Positions 30,414 to 43,435 of a DNA stretch of 64,000 nucleotides are shown here, piece after piece. The notes below the pieces were generated by a model that worked only from the letters and a program-made list of their open reading frames with translations, was not told the DNA's origin and did no database searches. Every line of letters starts with the position of its first letter. Position 1 is the first letter of the stretch. The position numbers and the translations under genes are program-made. Source of the DNA: Lingula anatina (lineage: Eukaryota; Brachiopoda; Lingulata; Lingulida; Lingulidae); NCBI RefSeq assembly GCF_001039355.2, contig NW_019775702.1, positions 1 through 64,000 of the forward strand, written 5' to 3'.

Positions 30414-32625
30414 TCTAAGTTACTGACCAAATTTTCACTGTAGTACAAGCAGTTTGTGCAACAGCTTCCGCTCCGTGTACACAACTATGTGATAGAAGTA
30501 TGGTTTTTGGTCCGTCGACAAAAATTCTTGCGATGGCCAGGCCGCGATCGCGATTGATTTAAGTTCCGTTCTTCGATACTAACTGCCCCTAAATGCCAAC
30601 GATTGTTTTCTTGTTGCCTTTGACAGTCACATCGATTGACATTCTTTGAATACAATTAGAGTTCCCGTGCAATAGTATCTCGTCAGCAAGGTGATGCAGT
30701 ACGTCATTCAACATGAAAGGAAACTGGCACCTGGACTTAGTACTAGATCTAGCTCGCTTTGAGTGTCTCGCTTTGAAACAAGGAGAAATTTTGTTCGTGC
30801 AACATTCACCGAATAATCCACTTGCAGTTGTGCAATCAGATTTGAACGTCAAGAACTACGTAGCGAAGAGTCCTCTCTGAAAAAGTAACAGCCAAATTAT
30901 TTTCATACCATTTTGCCTATTTTGAAATCAAGTATGTGACCAGCACAACAGCTTGTTTGTTTTGTTTCGCACTATTTATTCAGCGTCTGTGCTATGTGTC
31001 ACAGCGACCAAACAGTGATGATGGTAATGTAGATTGTCAATAATCTAAACAAAGAGCATCGATTGAACTCTTCACAAACCTGCACTTATAAAAGTGAAAA
31101 TTGATTCTTATGAATGATTGGCAATTAAATGGGATTTATTAATGCTGAAAACCTTTCCTGATATTGGGCCATACAGATAACCACACATCTTTTGGACGAG
31201 ACCACCAATTGTCCGTTTATCAAACTTTTCTCTTTTTTTTTTGACAATATTTATACTTTTACTTTTAAATGCATATTAACTTTGATTGTCTTTAAGTATA
31301 TTGGGATCAGTTTTCAATGACATAAGAATACAAGGTTTTAAATAAAACTTATAATTTGAAAGCTCATTTCAGTAACTCTTTGCACTAGAACTGCTACCTT
31401 TAAAACTTAAGCTCCAGTCTGACACATCTCTATTGTACTACAACTAATTTACATTTTTAATCACCATTTAAATCACGACTTCTTTATCTCTCTTTTCTGT
31501 CAATAACAGGTGTGCGTATTCACGATGCACTGTACAAAGAATTGCACGTGACACGTAACTTTTCATGATGCTCCGTCTGAATATAATAAACCTGATTTAT
31601 CTGCATAATATCTTACATTTTTAATTACCGATTAATGGTTGATTTCTTTATCTCCCTTTCCTATTAATAAAAGGTACACTGTTTGCACATATGTAATGTA
31701 CTGTTCAAAGGATTGCATGTAACATCTAATAAGTTAAGAGGTTACATCTAAATATATTAACATTAACTTACAAAATCATTTTATCTCTTTGGGTTGAAGT
31801 TCAACCCGTTTAGCAAGTCGGCTTATCGACACCTTCTGATTATTTTTAATTAGTATAGATGTAGAAACGTAGTGTAGTTTCGAATCTTTTACAAAAAAAT
31901 GCCTCCAATCCACACCTGTGTTGTTGTTTTATCAAAGTTTACAATACAGCTGCAAACAAGATTTTATTTCACAAATGCGTGGAATGATATCCGTGACGGA
32001 CGATATCTTGAATTTCAGAGGACACGGACACTCACTTCTCTACTATCAGCGTGCCTTGTCCAGTGTTCAAGTGTGCGAGGTGCTTGAATCGACATAGGTA
32101 TGCTGACAGTAGAATGGCGAGTCCCCAGTGTCTTCTCCAACTCAGGGTTAATGAGGGAACACCAGGACATTATTTTTCAGCGTCTCTGGGGTCGGGGATC
32201 CCTCACTGTCTTGTAAACAGAATTAATACATCTCTTCACGCAATTCTGATTCATCTGCTGTAACTTGGACAGAATCATAAATTTAGGCTATACTGTCAGT
32301 ATTGTCAGCGAAATGCGTATTTTTTCCTAATTGGAGATTTTGCATTTATTTCTTTGATAATTGATTGGGTAAACCGCTATTTCAGGTCTCGCAAGTTTCA
32401 ATGGGTTCACTGGCCTCGACGGTTGAAAATGATGTATGCCACTATAATGCGATCACCGCTGTCTATGGGATATGACCCTGCCATTTAGTTCCCAGCCCCA
32501 AACGATTATACTGGCGCAGTAAGGAAGTACCGCTGAGCGTGCTTCCTGCGTTCAGTGCACCAAAATACATCCAGCTTGATTGCAAGAAAGTACAGGGTTA
32601 CCACTTAATATGGAATATTTTTTAT
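30414..32625. other. Intergenic region upstream of Kv gene A
   Basis: No coding exon seen. It should contain the promoter and any untranslated 5' exon of Kv gene A. A diverged direct repeat lies at 31449-31745 (listed separately). It ends at the single N at 32626. Confidence 0.4.
31449..31745. repeat. Two diverged tandem copies of a roughly 140-bp unit
   Basis: The unit TTACATTTTTAATCACC...TTCTTTATCTC...CACTGTACAAAGAATTGCA at about 31449-31570 recurs as TTACATTTTTAATTACC...TTCTTTATCTC...TACTGTTCAAAGGATTGCA at about 31613-31735. Order and orientation are the same with many substitutions, so the duplication is old. Confidence 0.6.
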
Positions 32626-32626
32626 N

Positions 32627-34872
32627 TAAGTGGCATCCTCAGGCGAGATTTGTTCGGTCTCACATGGTGCTTCTTAGATTGTCACTTGATACACAGAGGG
32701 TTTGATTGCCAATGTAGTTATCATATTTGACATGTTTCATGGGGTAACGAGGAAAAATCCAGAGAAATAAAAGAGTCGATTTGTTTTTCTCGTGCGTACA
32801 CGTTTTTATTTCTTTTTTTCTCTTCTGTGAAAGCTTTTTAGAATTATTCACAGTGGTTGATTTCGAATGAATTCTTAATGCAAAGTGCTCTTTCAAATGA
32901 ACACAAATCCCTTTGAGACAAAACGTTACTTTCAGCGGCTTTAATATTTTACTCTTATCTAAAGATTCACCAACTGTGTTATGTTTTAAAAATAAATGAT
33001 TTTAAAGTTTGGATAGCCTTATTTCCTGGTGAAGATGCTCTGAGAGACATCGAATTATTGGGGGTCAGTATTATCTGTCAATATAAGCTGTTGATTGAAG
33101 AAAAATTTGGATTTGAATTTGACAATATAACCGATTTTTTGGTAAAGTAAGTCCATACATTGTGACAAGTTAAACCACAGATAGGATACCCACCTGGATC
33201 CAGACAGATCGACATAAAAGTGAAGGTATCGATCGGCAAATTTTACACAAGGATGCCATAATATTGCAGAGAGTTGGTTGCTCAGTGATCCGTACAGGAC
33301 CCTATTATGAATTACCTTACCCTTTACAGCAGTCATCCTAGCTCAGTGTATTCCGGTCGGAACCTCATTACATCCACTAATTGAATGACAGGCCACTCAT
33401 CATCCAAGTCATCGCCGTACCAATGGTTTTATTAAAAATAATTCATTGAGGACACTAACAACGGCTAAGGCACTCGCACATTCTTCAACAAGACTGTTAT
33501 CGTCAAAAATTAATCACTAACACACACGCACACACACGCACGCTCATGCATATACGTATAGTAATAACAATTTTACATTTTATTCAGAGTGGTCACTTAC
33601 AAAGAGTGATGCCTTCAATGCTGTTAATCTTTAAAAATACCATACAGATGCGCATACACACACGCGCACACACACAGTATGGAAAAACGTATGCCCGTTG
33701 TACATGTTTTCACTTACCTAGATACCGAGATGTCGGTCCGTGGCTGTGATTCTCCTTTCCTGCAGAATGTTAACAGTGCAGTGTTTTAGTGGGAATCAAT
33801 GCGAAAACAAAACTACATATGCCTCACCCTGTGCCGAGAGACGAATTTACACTGATTCATCTCCTTGGCCTGTGTCATCATATTTTATGACATTCTCTGT
33901 TATTAGACTCTGTTTCTCTAATAGAAGCACATAAGTGACGACTCCTAATTATGTCTAGTAGCCGTGTTAACACCTGCGACGGTTACGCGCGAGCATTCCT
34001 CTAGGTGTACGTTTTAAAGCGTGTATTAGCTGCAGAAAGCGTGTGCAAGTGTTCATGGCCGCGCAGACCATTAATTTAGTTTCTCTTCGAGGCGAGACAA
34101 AATTTATAAGGTGGTTAGCGAACGCGATTGACCTCTATTTTGAGAAAATGGGAATTTTTGCACTTTTTTTTTCAAATTAAAATGCAACGGGCATTAGTTT
34201 GGTAGGTGGTATACTCTATCGATTTACCCCCCCCCCCAAGTTACTTTGCTACTTAAACATCAGACGTGCATGTTCAAATAAAAACAAAAATAAGATTCGT
34301 CTACCAACCATGTTTACAGACAGTCACCGCTCGTTAAACCAACTTACCAATATGGCCTGGCTTTGCTATGTCCATATTAAACGATGTATGCCGCCCTTAA
34401 AAGCACTTGGAACGTGAAAAGAATTTGATATAACATTTTAAAGAATGTTTCAGTGACATATAATTCCTTACGCAGTCATTTCGTAACCTTATCCCATCAC
34501 TTGCTGTCGAAATTTTGCAGTCAGGTGGTTCAGATACATAAATTTGGCAAAAACAAAGAATTAAACCTAAGCTCACCAGCATGCTGTTGCGTACAGGTAG
34601 CACATAATTAATTGTTCAATATTGCGATACTGCAACGCTTCCCAGCATCATATGAAATACGCAACTCGGCAGGAGTGAATCAAAACTGATTTCAGTATGG
34701 ATTTGTATCACAGCACATAATTTCACATTATATTGACCACATAATGGAAGTGTAAGACATGGATGGGATCCGAGAGCAAACGAAAAATGCCGTGGGATCA
34801 AGCAGCTTTTACTTACCGTCTGTGAAAATGAATGGTCTATCCTCTTGGTGCTTCTCACGCTGAGCCTCTCGT
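32627..34872. repeat. 2.25-kb tandem duplication, copy 1
   Basis: Starts directly after the N at 32626 with TAAGTGGCATCCTCAGGCGA and runs to the N at 34873. It is nearly identical to copy 2 over its whole length, differing by scattered substitutions and homopolymer length. No coding gene recognised in it. Confidence 0.93.
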
Positions 34873-34873
34873 N

Positions 34874-37127
34874 TAAGTGGCATCCTCAGGCGAGATTTGT
34901 TCGGTCTCACATGGTGCTTCTTAGATTGTCACTTGATACACAGAGGGTTTGATTGCCAATGTAGTTATCATATTTGACACTTTTTCATGGGGTAACGAGG
35001 AAAAATCCAGAGAAATAAGAGAGTCGATTTGTTTTTCTCGTGCGTACACGTTTTTATTTCTTTTTTTTCCTCTTCTGTGAAAGCTTTTTAGAATTATTCA
35101 CAGTGGTTGATTTCGAATGAATTCTTAATGCAAAGTGCTCTTTCAAATGAACACAAATCCCTTTGAGACAAAACGTTACTTTCAGCGGCTTTAATATTTT
35201 ACTCTTATCTAAAGATTCACCAACTGTGTTATGTTATAAAAATAAATGATTTTAAAGTTTGGATAGCCTTATTTCCTGGTGAATATGCTCTGAGAGACAT
35301 CGAATTATTGGGGGTCAGTATAATCTGTCAATATAAGCTGTTGATTGAAGAAAAATTTGGATTTGAATTTGGCAATATAACCGATTTTTTGGTAAAGTAA
35401 GTCCATACATTGTGACAAGTTAAACCACAGATGGGTTACCCACCTGGATCCAGACATATCGACTTAAAAGTGCAGGTATCGATCGGCAAATTTTACACAA
35501 GGATGCCATAATATTGCAGAGAGTTGGTTGCTCAGTGATCCGTACAGGACCCTATTATAAATTACCTTACCCTTTACAGCAGTCATCCTAGCTCAGTGTA
35601 TTCCGGTCGGAACCTCATTACATCCACTAATTGAATGACAGGCCACTCATCATCCAAGTCATCGCCGTGCCAATGGTTTTATTAAAAATAATTCATCGAG
35701 GACACTAACAACGGCTAAGGCACTCGCACATTCTTCAACAAGACTGTTATCGTCAAAAATTAATCACTAACACACACGCACATACACGCACGCTCATGCA
35801 TATACGTATAGTAATAACAATTTTACATTTTATTCAGAGTGGTCACTTACAAAGAGTGATGCCTTCAATACTGTTAATCTTTAAAAATACCATACACATG
35901 CGCATACACACACGCGCACACACACAGTATGGAAAAACGTATGCCCGTTGTACATGTTTTCACTTACCTAGATACCGAGATGTCGGCCCGTGGCTGTGAT
36001 TCTCCTTTCCTGCAGAATGTGAACAGTGCAGTGTTTTAGTGGGAATCAATGCGAAAACAAAACTACATATGCCTCACCCTGTGCCGAGAGACGAATTTAC
36101 ACTGATTTATCTCCTTGGCCTGTGTCATCATATTTTATGACATTCTCTGTTATTAGACTCTGTTTCTCTAATAGAAGCACATAAGTGACGACTCCTAATT
36201 ATGTGCAGTAGCCGTGTTAACACCTGCGACGGTTACGCGCGAGCATTCCTCTAGGTGTACGTTTTAAAGCGTGTATTAGCTGCAGAAAGCGTGTGCAAGT
36301 GTTCATGGCCGCGCAGACCATTAATTTAGTTTCTCTTCGAGGCGAGACAAAATTTATAAGGTGGTTAGCGAACGCGATTGACCTCTATTTTGAGAAAACG
36401 GGAATTTTTGCACTTTTTTTTTTCAAATTAAAATGCAACGGGCATTAGTTTGGTAGGTGGTATACTCTATCGATTTACCCCCCCCCCCCCCCAAGTTACT
36501 TTGCTACTTAAACATCAGACGTGCATGTTCAAATAAAAACAAAAATAAGATTCGTCTACCAACCATGTTTACAGACAGTCACCGCTCGTTAAACCAACTT
36601 ACCAATATGGCCTGGCTTTGCTATGTCCATATTATACGATGTATGCCGCCCTTAAAAGCACTTGGAACGTGAAAAGAATTTGATATAACATTTTAAAGAA
36701 TGTTTCAGTGACATATAATTCCTTACGCAGTCATTTCGTAACCTTATCCCATCACTTGCTGTCGAAATTTTGCAGTCAGGTGGTTCAGATACATAAATTT
36801 GGCAAAAACAAAGAATTAAACCTAAGCTCACCAGCATGCTGTTGCGTACAGGTAGCACACGACTAATTGTTCAATATTGCGATACTGCAACGCTTCCCAG
36901 CATCATATGAAATACGCAACTCGGCAGGAGTGAATCAAAACTGATTTCAGTATGGATTTGTATCACAGCACATAATTTCACATTATATTGACCACATAAT
37001 GGAAGTGTAATACATGGATGGGATCCGATGGCAAACGAAAAATGCCGTGGGATCAAGCAGCTTTTACTTACCGTCTGTGAAAATGAATGGTCTATCCTCT
37101 TGGTGCTTCTCACGCTGTGTCTCTCCT
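34874..37127. repeat. 2.25-kb tandem duplication, copy 2
   Basis: Starts directly after the N at 34873 with the same TAAGTGGCATCCTCAGGCGA and continues into unique sequence after about 37117-37127. Differences from copy 1 include a longer C run at 36479-36492. The placement of both starts beside single Ns suggests an assembly join. Confidence 0.93.
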
Positions 37128-37984
37128 AGTTCGCCTGCCTCTGTTTCTTTTACTCTTTACATTGTAATTATGAACTTAGCATGCATCTCAAATTCAGCAA
37201 TTTATTCCAGATGTCTAAAAATACACACACTTCCTTAATGGCCTCTTTAGACAGGCGGACAGTGACCCGTGATGGCTTCAAAAGTGACCGGGCGATATAT
37301 CTATGTCTTTCACTAATCAAATTTGCCTGGTATCCAAGTTCACTATCTTATCACGAACTCTCCCTGGTATCAAGTAATCGCTTGTAAAACACGAACTTAT
37401 GACACCTAGCACATGATGGGTTTTTAACGCCTGTTTTCTGGAAATCAATTTACTTGCATTTAGCCAAAGTATGCAACGGACACGGATTACAAACATAATG
37501 GCTTGCAATATCCATGTTGCCTTTTGAAAGCTGTTAATCAAAAGAGAGATAACAGATTTTAAGTTTTATTCAACAAGAAATTGAAATTAAAATTAAGAGT
37601 AGTTATATGGTTTCTGAATCAGACCCAATATTAAATATGGTCATTTTCTTATATTAGAGTACCTAGTTCCTAAAGTTTAAATATTTTTATAACAGTTGTA
37701 GGCTTCATCCATTTTCGTATGTATACTAATATATATATCAAAATCCTAATATTTTCAAACCAACTATTTAAACATCTAATCCTCCCTTGTTGGCCAGAAT
37801 CTACCAATCTAAATCAAAGATACATGTAGGTTCGTATTTTGCGGTGTTCCCTAAGCCCCAACCTATCTAAATTGTATACAAAGATATATATCGTACTTCT
37901 AGATGTGAAATATGTGTTCGTTAAACCACACAGAAACAAACAATGAAGGTTGAATAACATGGCTTACCTGGTGCGTTCACAGAG

Positions 37985-38180
37985 TACAGGGCCCGGTTGC
38001 ACCAACCGGTCGTAAGTGAGGCGTAGCAGTTGCGCCGGCGTAAACCGGGCGCAAATCGCTACGCCCGAGTAACGCCAGTTGCACCAAACTGGAATAGTGT
38101 TTACGTCGGACTTAACTAAGTCGTAAATTTACGCCTGCCAGGTAGGAGGAGTAAGTCGGTCGTAGCTCGTTTTGCACTAT
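37985..38180. repeat. GC-rich dispersed-repeat-like block
   Basis: Starts GGCCCGGTTGCACCAACCGG and is clearly richer in G+C and CpG than its surroundings. It has repeated CGTA/ACGC words and weak end-to-end complementarity (GGTCGTAAGTGAGG against the right end). Probably an inserted DNA element; the family is not identified. Confidence 0.45.
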
Positions 38181-38301
38181 GGCTAGGCTGGCACAGAGAG
38201 AGTTTGATGACAATTATCGTAGTTAACGTAGATTATGTGGGTTGTTATTTGTTTGTTTCTTACACAAAACTTCCGTCTGCATAGCTTGGTTTTTAAAAAA
38301 C

Positions 38302-38304
<3 letters not shown>

Positions 38305-38365
<61 letters not shown>
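38305..38365. repeat. (TA)n microsatellite
   Basis: About 30 uninterrupted TA units between the duplication and Kv gene B. Frames through it giving Tyr-Ile repeats are artefacts. Confidence 0.95.
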
Positions 38366-38367
<2 letters not shown>

Positions 38368-40411
38368 TGTTTATTAAATACATTATATGTGTATGTTCTT
38401 ATTACTAGGTCAAAATGGAATAATGTAGCTTATGAATTTCTCTGTCTCTCAAATGCTCCTTTTNAGGAGAGGTGTTAACTGAAACCTGTAGCGCGATCCA
38501 GATTGCGTGACGTGTTCAGAAATTAGATGTGAACTGAATGGGAATATGATCTTATCGTAATTAGCGGTGGTGTTGGCCGGGCAGAGCCCTGAGGAAATCT
38601 TAAACGAACATTGTATACTTTCGCCCATATCTGTATGGCTACGGCAACAAAGGTTTTTTTGATAGAATATAGTCACTATAACATTCCAGCTGATATAAGT
38701 AGTAAAGCGGTATATCAGTGATGCTTGTTGTTCGGTTCAAATAACGACAGTTAAATAGTTCAGATGTCGGTTCATTATTCGATGCCATGTGCGGTTTGAC
38801 GAGTGATCATTTGTTACAGAAATCGTGCTAATGGTTTATTGAAATAAATGCAAACTTGGTACACACAACGGATATTAGCAACGACCACGTTTTCTTGGAA
38901 CTGACCCGTTATCTATCATCACATCTACAGTATAGCTTCTAGATTGTTTCTTCACCGGTTTGTTCTGCCTTAATACATACTACTTGAGTGCCAGTGGTGC
39001 AATTTATTGTAATAATTATTTTCACTATTTAATTATTTACTTAGAAGACTGCAGCACGTTTGGCGGGTTAATTTAAGGATAACACAAACTCTTTAGTACT
39101 TCTCAGATTTTAATTAATCAAGATTCGCAATCAAAACATTTAGTTCCAGTGAGTTTGTCTAAAAGGGGTCATCGTTTGAACAGTTCAGAACTCTGCCCGT
39201 GCGTCTAGATGGAATTAATTTTCCATGTGATAAACTTTCAATTAGTGTTTTTGCAGCCGTTATCTCGTCCAGTACACGGTCATGTGCTGATCTATAGGTT
39301 ATAAAATATCACATTTCCTCTTTGTTCTGCAGCAGCTTTTTTTGCCACGATAATTTCAAACGAACGGCTGCAGAGAGACAAAATTGCGAGGATACACCAA
39401 TTAATCTTTACATATGTTGTAATCTTAGTCCCATAACTGCCACAGTTTGTTAAAAATTACTGCTACGGAACCCATTAAAAGCACTTTGAAACATCGCAAG
39501 TGGTCGATATATTATATTTCGTACGATGTCATTGGAGGGCGTGAGATCGCACACAAGCTGTGTGAACGTGTACTTTCTTCATTTATAATTAAATATTTGG
39601 GATTCGCTGCCTATAATTTATTTCAAGTTTTATGATACCAGTACATCTCAGACCTGATATGTCACTCCTGAAGTCCAAAACAAATTTGCTTTTATGTCGG
39701 TTTAATGTCACAAAATGGTGGCCCCTGTCCGAAAATGTCTTTTTGATAATTTTAATTACGTTAAGGCGACCCTTCGTTAGCCTCCCTGCTGAATCTATGC
39801 ACAATGGTCAGGATATTCCTCGAATTCCCTAAAAGCATGAACATTGATCTTACCAGTACGTTTTTATGTGAAATGTTCTGTCCGTACAGCATTTTCAGCA
39901 TATTTTCAAATTGTACTATGTCTTACATTGTTACAGTGTTTTTAATTGTTCGTTTAATTCAATGATGAAATAACAAATTGTGTAAACAAGTAAGAAATTA
40001 CAACACAAGCTATAACTGTTAACTAATTAACATGGTGTTTATTTCATTTTATTGCTCTAAATTTAAACAAATGATTCAAACCCAACTGGAAATATGACGT
40101 ATTTATAATCACAGTCAGATTTTTGTATATTCTACTTTCGCGCTGGCAACAGGTGATATTTTATTTGCCACGCCCGCTTTCCGTCCTTGCAACACTGATA
40201 AACCTGAAAAGCTGATAGTACTTTCATGTACATTATTCTTTCCTGCGTAATACTGGAAGATGCTAAGAATAGATTTTAAATGGGGACCATCCATTGTGCA
40301 ATATATGCGGTAAGCGTGTTTAAGCTATTCTTTTATCCCCCTTAACCTTTACCGTCCTTGAAATATTGATGACCTGTCCGTTTGTGCTTGTGACTTCCAG
40401 AGTCACTATAA

Positions 40412-40659
40412 AGGGCTCATTCCCAATGAAAATGTCGTTCTTCGTAGATCGATCCAACTCCGTGGGGACTCTCTCTGAATGCAACTAGATTAAAAGATTA
40501 GCACGCCTCCTCCTGCCGTTGGGTAGAACACAGAAAAGCTGTGATTATACAAGTACGTTGATGTGTCAATTTGTTAATCTGATTGCATTCAGTAAGAGCC
40601 TCCGTAGTTGAATCGATCTACGTACATGTAGAACGATGCTTACATTGGGAATGAGCCCT
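40412..40659. mobile_element. Fold-back element with AGGGCTCATTCCCAATG ends
   Basis: AGGGCTCATTCCCAATG at the left is mirrored exactly as CATTGGGAATGAGCCCT at the right. Complementarity continues inward through CGTAGATCGAT and its partner, and through GAATGCAA...AGATTAA and its partner. Non-coding, about 250 bp, consistent with a MITE. Confidence 0.82.
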
Positions 40660-41664
40660 ATGGCTGGTATAACGTTATTCTGTAGCCTGGAACCAATGGC
40701 CATAGTGTTATGTTTTTACCAAAATCTAAAGGGGTGGTTGGCATATATTGGACACGGCACTTTTTATATGCCCTTGAAATTTGGGCAGTTGCACGTAACT
40801 GACTCAAATACTGTAGTACAATAGAACTAATTCCAAACGATGTGTATTTGCAAATGGCCCCACTTGCAATACTACAATGACATATCGTCCAAATGATAAG
40901 ACAGAACTGCTAGACAATTGTTTTAGACCTATAACTTAATTCTGTAGCCAGAAGAGTCTCTGTGTGAGAGGCCTATATTGCATCTTTCAAGCGCTGCGCT
41001 CGTCGTGGTAGGTACTTGTACTAAACTTCCTTTAATTCCAGCTTAAAATATCTTATTCGTGTCTAAATTATTCATCCTCCTGATGCTACTGGGAATAGCG
41101 CTAATGCTTTAATAATCACAAATATTCCTTACGTTCATCACTGACTTATAAAAGCAGAGCAAAGAGCTATTACTAGTACTCTATGCGTCCTGCATTACAT
41201 AATAATAAAAAAAATGCCTGTTTCTAAATAGACATATCATGTTACCTGAGCACTTTTATGCAAGATTACATTATATACATATAAATTTGCTGTGGCTATC
41301 ATTCCTTGATACATGCTAGTACTAAAATGCAACTTAGATTACTTTTGCCCTCAATATTCAAACTACCACAAATAATTAGGCCTATCATTACATTACCTCT
41401 AGACTTCTTTACTTTCATCAGTAATGTGTTTTAAAATTTATCTACATGAAATGGAAACATGACTTAACAAATAATCAGATATCGTAACAAAATTCTGTTC
41501 ACTCCCACCGAAGAAATTCATGTCTTTGAAGAAGTTAACTATAGTATAATGGCCTTTTTTAAGATTACAGTAACGGATTTATACTCGAAAGCAGTTGTCG
41601 TTGCGCCAATGGTTGGTACGAGTGTCTTCACATTTTCTGTCGTTAATGTGAATACAATGTAATG

Positions 41665-43435
41665 TTAAATTTGTGTTGTGAGCGTGGGCTGTGTCTGGTT
41701 GTCATGCTCGTAGGCCTTGTTTTGGTACCCCTCTGAGGCGCCATTAACTGTTTTTGGGTCGACATTTGAATCTCTTTTCTTTGGGGTTGTCCTGGCGTGG
41801 GAATAATACAACATGAAGTTGTTGACAACGATTGGCACCGTCATCGCCAGACAGACCACTCCAAAAAATGCCGAAATTGCACCAATGATGTACCCTAACC
41901 CGGATGTGGGCACGAACTCCCCATAGCCCACAGTGGTCAGCGTGACGATGGACCACCACAAGGTGAGCGGGATACTGGTGAACATACTGTCCTCATTGTT
42001 TACATTATCTGCATAAAACATTAATGTTGAACAAATGAGCATTGTGATCACAAGTATGATAAGAGTCAAGGTCAGTTCCGCTAGTCCCTCCTTTAGCGAA
42101 TACAAAATAACCTTCATGCCGGTGTAGGACTTGGCCAGGCGGAAAATACGAAAGACACGTGCAATTTTGAGAATATTGATGAAACCAAAAACGGTTTCAC
42201 CAAACATATCCTCTGGGTTAACAATGTTGATCACCAGTTCTGCATAAAATGGCGCAATGGCTAGGACGTCAATGATGCTTAGAGGGTACGTGAAAAACCG
42301 TGCCTTACTTGGACTAAATATGAAGCGGATGAAAATATCCAGTGTAAAAAAGCTTGCACATATGACGTCAATCAAGACCATCGCTGGGTGTAGTAATGCG
42401 TAGTCTTTGTTTGCTCGACCAAGTGAGGTTGAGTTAACTCGGTCCCAGTAATCTGTTATTATTTGCAGAGTCTCATTGTTGGCTACGAAGAAGGAGAGGG
42501 TTGTCGTCCATAAATTATCTGCCGGAGTAACTTGAAAATATGGATGGGAAGCCAGTACGAAGACAATGATAGACAGGACAACGAACATCAGAGACCCAGC
42601 AGCATAAGCCTGAAAGAAGACAATGGAGTCCCAATAGTACATTTAGTTTTTTCTTTAAGAAATGGATGAACTAAAAGGAACAATTTATTTGTCATAAACC
42701 GACGCAAAAGTGCTTTGCATTGCTTCATGGCAAATTAATTCTTATTAATTATTAAACAATAATATAATAACAAGAACTTGTGACTAGAAAAGGACAACCG
42801 CTACATGATTTAGGTAGTTAGACACTAGGTCCTCATTGTTTTCCTTATTGTAAAAAATATAAAGTTTTTATATGAAGAAGGTTATTTTCAAATAGCAAAT
42901 TATACATGTGTAAAGTCACCTTTGCGAAACAAGATGCGTCCGGGTTTTCCAGGTCATTCCAAATTCTACTTCTTGCTTGCTCCCAATTGGAATCAGTCTT
43001 CTTCGGTTTCTCGTGAGTCTTGCCTAGAAAGGAATCAAACTTTGCCAGCATATCTTCCGTTTTCTGATAGCTGGAATAGTTACCCCAACAGCACTCTGCC
43101 ATTTCGCTGTCATCTATCCCCCAAAACTGTAACTCAGCTTTCACTGCCGGGGCACAGGCATTCACGGGGATATGCAGTTCCCCTGTTCGATAGTAGCTAA
43201 GGACTGACGCAAATAAATCCGGATGGCGGTCGAAGAAAAAATCATTTTTGTCAGGCCTGTAGAACTTTTTCAGCTCTTCGAAGTTCGGAAGAATTTTTCC
43301 CTTTTTACCCTGTAATGTCTTCCACCCAACTTCATGGATGTCCCCTCCGATGTTGAGGAGCAAAGTCTCAGGTACAGCTTCCGACGCCGTGACCTGCTCT
43401 GTGTCCGTCATGGCGTGGATGACGTCTCCATTCAT
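41665..43435 (-). CDS. Shaw/Kv3-like voltage-gated K+ channel, gene B (GYGE filter)
   Basis: Exons 43435-42920 and 42609-41665 encode 486 residues; the 310-bp intron lies at the same T1-S1 border as in genes A and C (NPDASCFAK then AYAAG). T1 has FDRHPDLF and the H-X5-C-X20-CC zinc pattern (ELHIPVNAC to ECCW). Six membrane segments follow, with a glycosylation site NST in the S1-S2 loop. S4 is NILKIARVFRIFRLAK. The filter reads TTVGYGE, not GYGD; the codon is GAG and is unambiguous. S6 has AMTVPIVVNNF. The short C tail has a lysine/arginine cluster PKKR. It is surely a Kv-type subunit. Whether it conducts alone or only modifies its neighbours' channels is open because of the filter and gate changes. 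Confidence 0.95.

Larger units (their letters stand above)
37128..41664. other. Intergenic region between Kv genes A and B
   Basis: No supported gene. It contains a GC-richer repeat-like block at 37985-38180, a long (TA)n at 38305-38365, an N at 38464 and a fold-back element at 40412-40659. Part of the right end may be the untranslated 3' end of Kv gene B. Confidence 0.4.

Noticed and set aside
38183..38383. Minus-strand frame with Tyr-Ile repeats
   Set aside because: Runs through the (TA)n microsatellite.
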